Source: Ruminococcaceae bacterium UBA5295
Lineage (GTDB): Bacteria > Bacillota > Clostridia > Oscillospirales > Acutalibacteraceae
NCBI GenBank assembly: GCA_002411365.1
Contig: DHSD01000022.1
Coordinates: 43,656-63,786 of the forward strand
Direction of reading: 5' to 3'
DNA length: 20,131 bases
Positions 13,974-20,125 of the stretch are shown here, one piece after another. The notes beneath the pieces are model-generated. The model was given only the letters and a program-made list of their open reading frames with translations, did no database searches and had not been told where the DNA came from. The position numbers and the translations under genes are program-made. How positions within the stretch are numbered: the first letter of the stretch is position 1; every line of letters starts with the position of its first letter.

Positions 13974-16301
13974 TTAATTTTTAATTTTTCTGTTAAGCTG
14001 GTACATTGCGGCAACGGCCTGCCCGAGTGAAATGCCGCCGTCATTTGGCGGCACCATGCTGTGAAGCAGGACGCGGAAACCGGCTTTGTGCAGATGGCCG
14101 GCGCAAAGGCTGGTGAAAAGGCGGTTCTGGAATACGCCGCCGCTTAAAGCACATGACGAAAGGCCGGTTTTGCGCCTTGCACATTTGCAGCCTTCGCAGA
14201 CCATGCCTGCGAGCACGGAATGGAACGCGTACGCAAGCTTCCGCGTATTTTCTCCGGCGAGCCGCTGCTTCGCCAGCCATCCGATGAGCAGGTCTGTGCG
14301 CAGCGTAAACCCGCTTTCGGTTTCGCCCAGCAGCGGCTGAGTGTAAGAAAAGCCTTCAGTCTGGAACCAGCTGCTCCTCATATATGCTTCGGCGGCAAAC
14401 TCAAGCGCGCATGAAGCTTCACCTTCGAATGTAGAAACTCTGCGTATTCCAAGTATTGCGCTTGCCGCATCGAAAAGCCTGCCCGCACTTGTAGACTTGA
14501 CACTGTTAATATTGTGTTCAGCCATATATATCAGCACATGTGCCTGCTTTTCGCTGCAAAGGCCAAGCAGCTTAATATACTTTTCCGCATTATCCGGAAA
14601 AACCTCATGCAGCATTGAGACGGCTATACGCCACCCTTCGCGCACGGAGCGGTCTCCGCCCGCCTGCACAAATGGCCTTATGCTGCCAAGGCGCATGAAG
14701 CCGCCGTAAGAAGCCCTCATGAATTCGCCACCCCAGACGGTTCCGTCCGTCCCATAACCTGTGCCGTCAAATGAAACGCCTACCACTTCGTCATTGCAGT
14801 CGTTTTCCGCAAGGCACGAAACGATATGCGCAAAATGATGCTGTATACGGATAACAGGCAGGCCCATTTCTTCCGCTGCGCACACCGTATTGTATCCCGG
14901 GTGCATATCACATGCTACGGCCTGCGGGGCGGCTTCAAGCAGCGCCTCCATGCGGGCTACAGATTCTTTGAGTGCTTTGGCTGTGCGCATGTCAGTCATG
15001 TCGCCTACATATGCTGAAGGGTAAAAAAGGCTGTTTTTGCCTATGCAGAACGTGTTTTTCAGCTCGCCGCCAATGCCAAGCACCTGCCCGCGCAGCGGTG
15101 CGGAAAGTAGAAATGGCAGCGGCGCATATCCACGTGAACGCCGTATCATGTACGGCCTGCCACCGAGAAAATCCATAACGGAGTCGTCTGCACGTGTGAG
15201 GATATCGCGGTCATTCGAAAGGGCAATGTCGCAGAGGCCGGCAATTTGCCTGTTTACGTCATCGTCGCATTTGCAGATAGGCACCCCGGAAACGTTTCCG
15301 CTTGTCATTATCAGGCTGCCTGTCATTGGTATGCTGTCTGGGTAAGTGAAAAGCAGGAGCTGGAGTGGAGCATACGGCAGCATTGCGCCGATGCGCGGGT
15401 TGCCGGGCGCTACGGATTCTGAAAGGCGGCTTTCTGGCTTACGCTCGAGCAGGAGTATCGGCTTTTGGCAGCCGTCAAGGATTTCAGCCTGCTCCGGTGA
15501 TATGCGGCAGTTCTCTTCTGCCGCGGTCATGTCGCGGAACATGACCGCAAAAGGCTTTTCGGGGCGGTGCTTGAGCTTGCGCAGGCGCTTCACGGCTCTG
15601 CCGTTTTTGGCATCGCAGCAAAGGTGGAACCCGCCTATGCCTTTTACAGCCGCTATCTTCCCGCCCATTATCGCGCGCCGCACGGCGGTGATAGCATCTT
15701 TTCCGCGCTCGCGCCTGCCTAAAATGTAAACCTGCGGCCCGCAGTCATTACAGCACACAGGCTGGGCATCGTAGCGCCTGCTGTGCGGGTCGGCGTATTC
15801 CTGTGCACATTTGCCGCACATGGGAAATTTGCCCATGCTTGTGCGCTCACGGTCATACGGCATAGAGCTGAGGATAGTAAGCCGCGGGCCACAGGCGGTG
15901 CAGTTGATAAACGGGTGGAGGTAGCGGCGGTTATTTTTGTCGAACAGTTCTTTTTCACATTTTTTGCAGATGGCTATATCGGGCGGCACAAAAATATCAC
16001 TTGCTTCTTTCGCGCTGCTTACGATTTCGAAGCCCTCTTTTGCCGGTTCCGACGAAGCGGAGACGTCTATTTTCAGGATGTAAGACCTTTCAGGCGCGTC
16101 CTGCCGCAAGCAGCGCAGAAATGACCGCATTGCCCCCTTTGTGCCATGCGCGTGTATCTCGATAAAAGAGCCCTTGTTGGCTACGCTGCCGGTGATCCCT
16201 GCCCTGCGCGCCGTGCGGCTTACAAATGGCCGGAACCCCACGCCCTGGACTATGCCGAATATTCTTATGCGCCGCGCGATGATTCCCGTTTCCTGCTTCA
16301 T
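13974..16301 (-). CDS. hypF: Carbamoyltransferase HypF
   Basis: HypF uses carbamoyl phosphate and ATP to load a carbamoyl group onto the C-terminal Cys of HypE. The 775-residue protein has the full domain order. The acylphosphatase-like domain has 'GIVQGVGFRPF' at 16-26. Two zinc fingers follow, with Cys pairs 112/115 and 134/137, then 162/165 and 184/187. The YrdC-like domain starts with 'AVKGIGGFHLCCDA'. The Kae1-like domain contains 'RIQHHFAH' and 'VSFDGTGYGTDGTVWGGEF'. I chose ATG 16301 ('MKQETG'), which overlaps the stop of the preceding nitrogenase-like gene as ATGA. The frame extends 15 codons further upstream, but only within that gene. This overlap is direct evidence that hyp and nitrogenase-like genes are expressed together. 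Confidence 0.96.
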   Translation of the reverse strand: MKQETGIIARRIRIFGIVQGVGFRPFVSRTARRAGITGSVANKGSFIEIHAHGTKGAMRSFLRCLRQDAPERSYILKIDVSASSEPAKEGFEIVSSAKEASDIFVPPDIAICKKCEKELFDKNNRRYLHPFINCTACGPRLTILSSMPYDRERTSMGKFPMCGKCAQEYADPHSRRYDAQPVCCNDCGPQVYILGRRERGKDAITAVRRAIMGGKIAAVKGIGGFHLCCDAKNGRAVKRLRKLKHRPEKPFAVMFRDMTAAEENCRISPEQAEILDGCQKPILLLERKPESRLSESVAPGNPRIGAMLPYAPLQLLLFTYPDSIPMTGSLIMTSGNVSGVPICKCDDDVNRQIAGLCDIALSNDRDILTRADDSVMDFLGGRPYMIRRSRGYAPLPFLLSAPLRGQVLGIGGELKNTFCIGKNSLFYPSAYVGDMTDMRTAKALKESVARMEALLEAAPQAVACDMHPGYNTVCAAEEMGLPVIRIQHHFAHIVSCLAENDCNDEVVGVSFDGTGYGTDGTVWGGEFMRASYGGFMRLGSIRPFVQAGGDRSVREGWRIAVSMLHEVFPDNAEKYIKLLGLCSEKQAHVLIYMAEHNINSVKSTSAGRLFDAASAILGIRRVSTFEGEASCALEFAAEAYMRSSWFQTEGFSYTQPLLGETESGFTLRTDLLIGWLAKQRLAGENTRKLAYAFHSVLAGMVCEGCKCARRKTGLSSCALSGGVFQNRLFTSLCAGHLHKAGFRVLLHSMVPPNDGGISLGQAVAAMYQLNRKIKN

Positions 16302-17341
16302 GGCACAAGCCTTCCGGATACGGCAAAATGCGGCAGGTCTATCCATCTGCCCTTATAGTCCGGCAGCGCGCGCTCCATCATCTTATCGCCCAGAATGATG
16401 TCATAACCGCCGCGTATGGCGGCTGCCTGAAACTGCTTCTCGCCTTCAAAGTGCAAGTCCTGGCTTTCGCGCAGTGCGTTGTCCATCATGAACCATGAGG
16501 CGACTGTCACATCTGCGTCTGTGCTTTGCAGAATGCTGTCCCTAAGCGTGTCCGCAAACACCTGCTGATGAATGATCAGCACGCGCTTCCCGTGAAAACT
16601 CTGAAAATCACATGGCAGCTTGTGCGGCAATGGGCAGCACACAGTAAACGGCGTGCCGAACTTTTTCTGGAGGTAACGGGCAGCTTTGAGCCCCGCGGGG
16701 GAAACGACGAGGTTCTGCTGTGCAGCGGAAGCGCGGCGCACGGCGTTGAGGCCGCTGCCCATGCCGTAACAGCGCACATCTTTCCAGCCTTTCTGCCGGT
16801 ATGCCTCGGTGAGCTTTTCGGCGGCTGAAAGGCTGCTGAGGTCAAGCGGTGTCGCACCTAATACGCCGAGAATACCTTTTTCAACAGGCAGGGCGTCTAA
16901 GGCAAAAGCCTTTAGCAGCTGCAGCAGGGCATCTTCTTCACCCTCATCGTAAAGGCCTGTGCCTTTCGTGCTTATTGTGAGAAATGGAAGCCCTGCTTTT
17001 TTTTCGCCTATGCGCTTCAGCGCGCGGAAATCCGTGCCGATAACGGCGGGGACTGGTGTGCCGATAACCGCGACGAAATTGGCGCCGCTCCCTTCGACGG
17101 CAGCCTTCAGCTTGGCTATCAGCCTGTCGTCGCGCCCGAGGATAGCGTCCATATCGCGCAGGCCTGCGCTGAATATGGCGCTTTTTTTCTTAAACCAGCG
17201 GGGCTCGTCAAACCCGCAGATATTTCCCGTGCAGCCGCCTGCGTCGCATACGACGATAAGGCCGCCGAATTCATAGAGTGCCTCTACTGCGCCGGACTGG
17301 TCGGGCGCAAAAGGCGAAAGCACTTTAAGGAGGCCTTTCAT
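16298..17341 (-). CDS. Nitrogenase component-1-like protein (short, NifK/NifE/NifN-like)
   Basis: 347 residues, much shorter than NifD/K/E/N (430-520). Family signs: 'YEFGGLIVVCDAGGCTGNI' at 24-41 resembles the P-cluster loop of component-1 subunits, with Cys32, Cys37 and Cys42. 'FSAGLRDMDAILGRDDRL' at 57-74 corresponds to the conserved '...l.e.dvvfGg..kL' region. 'IGTPVPAVIGTDF' at 93-105 matches the next conserved loop ('TSC...IGDD') but the cluster-binding Cys is missing. Middle and C-terminal Rossmann-like segments follow ('YGMGSGLNAV', 'KRVLIIHQQ', 'GGYDIILGDK'). The ATG overlaps the preceding gene's stop (ATGA) and has AAGGAG upstream. It probably pairs with the upstream component-1-like protein as an alpha/beta-type complex. 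Substrate unknown; the family call is firm, the subunit type is not. Confidence 0.82.
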   Translation of the reverse strand: MKGLLKVLSPFAPDQSGAVEALYEFGGLIVVCDAGGCTGNICGFDEPRWFKKKSAIFSAGLRDMDAILGRDDRLIAKLKAAVEGSGANFVAVIGTPVPAVIGTDFRALKRIGEKKAGLPFLTISTKGTGLYDEGEEDALLQLLKAFALDALPVEKGILGVLGATPLDLSSLSAAEKLTEAYRQKGWKDVRCYGMGSGLNAVRRASAAQQNLVVSPAGLKAARYLQKKFGTPFTVCCPLPHKLPCDFQSFHGKRVLIIHQQVFADTLRDSILQSTDADVTVASWFMMDNALRESQDLHFEGEKQFQAAAIRGGYDIILGDKMMERALPDYKGRWIDLPHFAVSGRLVP

Positions 17342-18633
17342 TTTGCCACTCCTTCCAAAGCTTTTGCAAACGCCTTGAACAGGCTGCGCACCCCGTCATA
17401 TCCGAACGGCTGCTCCTCACCGCACCACATGACGTGCGCGCAGCCAGGGTGGTAATATGCGGCGTCTTTGCCAACGGCTATGCCAGCCTGCGGAGTGGAA
17501 GGGCGGTAATAAAGCATCGTTGGCGAAAGGTTTGAGTAAACCCTTGTATCGGGGCTAAGCGCCGCGATTTTCTGCAGGAACCAGAAATTGATTTTATTGA
17601 TTGTGCCATAGATTTCTGATACACAGAACCCATAGCGCAGCAGCGCGAGCGAAAGCTCAAACGGGTCGGCATCCGCAATTTCGCCGACGGCGAACACGGT
17701 GCCGCCGTGCTTTTCGCGGAAGCGGGCTATTTCTTCCTGTGCGGCATCATAGTCCTGCTGGTCTTCCCATGGAATATCGAGCGCTTTTGCCATAAGGCGG
17801 TACTGATTATGTATCTTGTCAATCTGGTACATTCGTGAAATCTCTATAGAGGGTATGCGCAGCGCCTTTTCCATCCAACCTGATGCAAGGCGTGATTCAG
17901 GGTTTAAAACAAGGTTGAAATTTGCCTGCGCCATGTTAAGGTATTCGCCAAAGCTTTTGCAGCGGGAGATTTCACGTATATGGCGCACTCCGGCCTTATT
18001 GAAAAGGCGGTACAGTTCACAACCGCTGCTAAGCGGAGAAAATGAGCCGATTATATTCATGCAGTCTGCCCTTTTAGCCATTGGCTTGAGCAATGAATAT
18101 ACGGCTTTGCGCACAGTGGCCATCGGCGGGTGGCGGCCTTCGCGTGTCAGCGCATACATGTAGCAGGGCACAACGGGCACATGCGCAGCTTCCTCCGCAC
18201 TACGGCATACGCGCTCCATATCTGTGCCGAGAAGCGCGTCAACACACGTGATGCACAGCATTACGGCGGTCGGCTTTTCGCTGCAGTATTCGCATATCTC
18301 TTTGACGGCGCCTGGTATTTTGGAAAGGTGCCGCCCCGTTACGATGTCGGTTTCGTCAAGCAGCATGTAAAACATTCTGCCGCTGTATCTGCCGGAAGGG
18401 CCGGGCGCCGCTGTGTTGCGCCCGCAGCAGCCCGGGGATATAAGCAGCATTACTGAGCCGGGGATTGCGAGGCCTGCGCGCTTTACACCGAAACCCTGCG
18501 CCCCCGGTGAGTTGAACGCCAAAGTGGCGGGCGAGCTGTAGATCAGGTGCTTGTCGGGCTGAAACTCCTGCGGGAGTTCGTCGCAGCCGCTGTATGCAAG
18601 CTGCGCGGCTGTGCGGTAAAATGCCTCAGCCAT
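17338..18633 (-). CDS. Nitrogenase component-1-like protein (NifD/NifE-like)
   Basis: 431 residues, near the length of NifE/NifD-type subunits. 'LISPGCCGRNT' at 64-74 (Cys69/Cys70) aligns with the NifD 'GPVGCG' P-cluster loop. 'DETDIVTGRHLSKI' at 93-106 matches the 'DIVFGGEKKL' region. 'CITCVDALLGTDME' at 127-140 matches 'SECPIGLIGDDI'. The first P-cluster Cys of NifD is not seen; that place reads 'FNSPGAQGFG'. Near the C-terminus 'CGEEQPFGYDGVRSLFKAF' (404-422) matches the 'SGPYHGFDG' region of NifD/NifE, without a clear counterpart of the cofactor-binding His. I chose ATG 18633, nine bases after GGGAG and overlapping the NifH-like gene by eight bases. It is expected to receive electrons from the NifH-like protein. 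It is not close to any nitrogenase, chlorophyll or coenzyme F430 reductase I can name. Confidence 0.85.
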   Translation of the reverse strand: MAEAFYRTAAQLAYSGCDELPQEFQPDKHLIYSSPATLAFNSPGAQGFGVKRAGLAIPGSVMLLISPGCCGRNTAAPGPSGRYSGRMFYMLLDETDIVTGRHLSKIPGAVKEICEYCSEKPTAVMLCITCVDALLGTDMERVCRSAEEAAHVPVVPCYMYALTREGRHPPMATVRKAVYSLLKPMAKRADCMNIIGSFSPLSSGCELYRLFNKAGVRHIREISRCKSFGEYLNMAQANFNLVLNPESRLASGWMEKALRIPSIEISRMYQIDKIHNQYRLMAKALDIPWEDQQDYDAAQEEIARFREKHGGTVFAVGEIADADPFELSLALLRYGFCVSEIYGTINKINFWFLQKIAALSPDTRVYSNLSPTMLYYRPSTPQAGIAVGKDAAYYHPGCAHVMWCGEEQPFGYDGVRSLFKAFAKALEGVAK

Positions 18634-19387
18634 CGCGCCCATCTCCCATCAGTTCATGCGCAAGAGCAAAAAACTTCCGGCTTACCGGCAGGTCCGGGTT
18701 GCCTTCGACAGCGGTTCTGCCCATATCCTCAAAGCGCAGTATGTCCCTGCTGCGGGGAATGTCCGCAAGGATTGGCAGGCCTTCCTCCTGCGCAAAGGCA
18801 GCAACTTTCCCCGCTTCGTTTTCCACGTTCCTGCGGTTAAGGATTATGCCGCGGACTTTGGCATAGCCGCGGTCTGCAAAGTTATGCACTGCTTTGCAGA
18901 TGTTGCCGGCAGCGTACAGCGACATCTTTTCACCGGAAGTAACTATAAGCACTTCCTGTGCATACCCTTCGCGGATAGGCGCGGCAAAACCGCCGCAGAC
19001 TACGTCGCCGAGCACATCGTAGAGCACGGCGTCCGGCTTATATATCTCAAACAGCTTCAGATCTTTTAAAAGCTGGAACGTCGTGATAATGCCGCGCCCG
19101 GCGCAGCCGAGCCCTGGCGTGGGGCCGCCGGTCTCGATACATAATATATGCCCGAAACCCTCTTGGGCAATGTCTTCAATATGCTCAGGCTCGTGGTCGT
19201 ACTTACGCATATAGTCCATTACAGGCTGGACTGCCTTGCCGCCGAGAAGGCTAACAGTGGAATCGGCTTTCGGGTCGCAGCCTATTTGTATCACGCGTTT
19301 CCCAAGCGAGGCGAAGGCGGCGGCGAGGTTGCTTGTTATGGTCGATTTGCCAATGCCGCCCTTGCCGTAAATTGCTAATTTTATCAT
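18626..19387 (-). CDS. NifH-like ATP-dependent iron-sulfur reductase
   Basis: 253 residues, a little shorter than NifH (270-295), of the NifH/BchL/CfbC family of P-loop reductases. Walker A 'GKGGIGKST' is at 8-16 and the switch-type 'CDPKADST' at 37-44. The two Cys that bind the shared [4Fe-4S] cluster across the homodimer are present: Cys95 in 'GLGCAGRGI' (Arg98 is at the site ADP-ribosylated in NifH) and Cys131 in 'LGDVVCGGFAAPIR'. It should transfer electrons one at a time, with ATP hydrolysis, to the two component-1-like proteins encoded next. I chose ATG 19387 ('MIKLAIYGKGG', the standard family start) with AGGA a few bases upstream. It is the first gene of the accessory operon, behind a leader that contains a terminator hairpin. 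Confidence 0.93.
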   Translation of the reverse strand: MIKLAIYGKGGIGKSTITSNLAAAFASLGKRVIQIGCDPKADSTVSLLGGKAVQPVMDYMRKYDHEPEHIEDIAQEGFGHILCIETGGPTPGLGCAGRGIITTFQLLKDLKLFEIYKPDAVLYDVLGDVVCGGFAAPIREGYAQEVLIVTSGEKMSLYAAGNICKAVHNFADRGYAKVRGIILNRRNVENEAGKVAAFAQEEGLPILADIPRSRDILRFEDMGRTAVEGNPDLPVSRKFFALAHELMGDGRDG

Positions 19388-19406
19388 GTTGCTTCCTACC
19401 ATCATG

Positions 19407-19438
19407 AGCGTGGCTGTAAATTTGCTGGGTTCCACGCT
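19407..19438 (-). repeat. Inverted repeat just upstream of the NifH-like gene
   Basis: AGCGTGG (19438-19432, minus strand) and CCACGCT (19413-19407) are perfect 7-base complements separated by 18 bases. The right arm ends 19 bases before the NifH-like ATG. In RNA this would be a hairpin close to the ribosome binding site; on DNA it could be an operator. No known consensus is recognised. Confidence 0.45.
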
Positions 19439-19459
19439 TTAATAAGTATGTTTCCGGCA

Positions 19460-19491
19460 ATAAAAAGCTGCGTCTTCTAAAAAGACGCAGC
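19460..19491 (-). terminator. Intrinsic terminator or attenuator in the leader of the Nif-like/hyp operon
   Basis: On the minus strand GCTGCGTCTT (19491-19482) pairs perfectly with AAGACGCAGC (19476-19467) around a 5-base loop, followed by TTTTTAT (19466-19460). A second hairpin, TGTCCG/CGGACA (19517-19512 with 19503-19498), lies just upstream. The terminator is downstream of a strong promoter (19632-19660) and about 70 bases before the first operon gene, the layout of a transcription attenuator. It could instead end crcB transcription, with the operon promoter being a weaker one nearer the gene. Confidence 0.8.
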
Positions 19492-19625
19492 CAAACGTGT
19501 CCGCAGAAAAACGGACAGTATACCATTTTAATTTGACTCGTCTTTCACCTCAAAAAATTTCGGTGTCAGAACATTATGCGATAAATATCGATTGATAACG
19601 GATTATTGCTATATCATTAATAACA
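19492..19625 (-). other. Uncharacterised leader RNA region of the Nif-like/hyp operon
   Basis: This is the ~130-base stretch between the predicted transcription start and the leader terminator. It contains small possible stems: CGATA/TATCG near 19554-19580, a CACC/GGTG pair around 19540-19560, and the TGTCCG/CGGACA hairpin. I compared it by eye with molybdenum-cofactor, NiCo, cobalamin, SAM, preQ1, guanidine and T-box elements and see no match. A short open frame starting at 19526 has no ribosome binding site. It may be an unknown regulatory RNA or plain spacer. Confidence 0.35.
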
Positions 19626-19631
19626 AAATTT

Positions 19632-19660
19632 ATTATACTACATTGGCGGCGGCGAATCAA
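19632..19660 (-). promoter_or_regulatory. Sigma-A-type promoter of the Nif-like/hyp operon
   Basis: TTGATT (19660-19655) and a perfect TATAAT (19637-19632) are separated by exactly 17 bases. The -35 box overlaps the crcB stop codon (TGA, 19659-19657). Transcription would start near 19625, giving a ~238-base leader before the NifH-like gene. Confidence 0.7.
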
Positions 19661-20022
19661 TAATGGGCATACGCCATTTTTTTATAATAGATTTTCACAT
19701 GGCGGCTTATGGAAACGGCGCCTGCCGGCTGGCGCATAAATGCTTTATACAAAGTTTCATAGCTGAAAGTAGAGAATGTTGTAAGGCCGCCCATCATCCC
19801 CGTGGTTAAAAAAATCCTCATATTTGCAGAAATAGGCCAGATGCTGGTGCTTGCTTCCATGATAAATCCCATGATAAATCCGCCAAGAATATTCACAATC
19901 AAAGTCCCAATTGGGAAATTGCCAAAACATTTGGCTGTAGCGGTTGAAATGATGTAGCGGAGTGCCGCACCAATAAAGCCGCCAAAGCCAACTATTAAAA
20001 TTCTACTTAATTTCGTAGCAAT
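19657..20022 (-). CDS. crcB: Fluoride channel CrcB/FluC, possibly decaying (no canonical start, last helix missing)
   Basis: Fluoride-exporting Fluc channels are small dimeric membrane proteins with four helices that remove cytosolic fluoride. Here 121 codons run from ATT 20022. 'IVGFGGFIGAALRY' at 10-23 is the conserved first helix, 'GNFPIGTLIVNILGGFIMGF' the second (with the pore Asn), and 'LTTGMMGGLTTFSTFSYE' the broken third helix with the Phe-box. After this the protein reads 'KAFMRQPAGAVSISRHVKIYYKK' and stops; the hydrophobic fourth helix is absent. In frame, TAG at 20034-20032 is followed by no ATG, GTG or TTG until TTG 19902, which would delete helix 1. ATT 20022, with AGGG seven bases upstream, is the best start. 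The intact riboswitch upstream confirms identity; activity is doubtful. Confidence 0.72.
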   Translation of the reverse strand: MATKLSRILIVGFGGFIGAALRYIISTATAKCFGNFPIGTLIVNILGGFIMGFIMEASTSIWPISANMRIFLTTGMMGGLTTFSTFSYETLYKAFMRQPAGAVSISRHVKIYYKKMAYAHY

Positions 20023-20049
20023 TGTACCACCCTACATTCAAAAATATAA

Positions 20050-20081
20050 GGCTTCTACCTCGATTTCTCGAAGTAGAAGCC
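20050..20081 (-). terminator. Riboswitch expression-platform terminator before crcB
   Basis: On the minus strand GGCTTCTACTTCGA (20081-20068) pairs with TCGAGGTAGAAGCC (20063-20050) over 14 base pairs around a GAAA tetraloop. TTATATTTTT follows (20049-20040). One pair is U-G in the minus-strand RNA but would be A-C on the plus strand, which supports the strand. The left arm overlaps the 3' end of the fluoride aptamer (20073-20081), so ligand binding would compete with terminator formation. Confidence 0.9.
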
Positions 20082-20125
20082 GTTAGCATTGACTGCATTT
20101 TATGGTGAGCCTCATCACCAAACCA
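20060..20125 (-). ncRNA. Fluoride riboswitch (crcB motif RNA)
   Basis: The minus strand carries GGTGATGAGGCTCACC (20119-20104) and, after a short stem around ATGCAGTCAATGC, GCTAACGGCTTCTAC (20087-20073). These match the two conserved blocks of the crcB-motif aptamer (known examples read GGCGATGAGGCCCGCC and GCTGATGGCCTCTAC), including the pseudoknot-forming part. It lies directly upstream of the fluoride-channel gene and merges into a terminator. Fluoride binding is expected to stabilise the aptamer and allow read-through. Its promoter is outside the window. Confidence 0.92.

Noticed and set aside
17338..19387. True N2-fixing nitrogenase (nifHDK)
   Set aside because: The component-1-like proteins lack canonical P-cluster and cofactor ligands, the second one is far too short, and no nifB, nifE or nifN companions are present.
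19251..19526. 91-codon minus-strand frame over the operon leader and the start of the NifH-like gene
   Set aside because: No ribosome binding site, its coding would include the terminator hairpin, and it overlaps the NifH-like gene in another frame. A leader peptide is not excluded but has no support.
19388..19625. Molybdenum-cofactor, NiCo or T-box riboswitch in the leader
   Set aside because: The hairpin-plus-terminator layout invited the idea, and GCGTGGAACC at about 19437-19428 faintly resembles a T-box core, but no other conserved part of these classes is present and the GCGTGG motif comes after the terminator, not before it.
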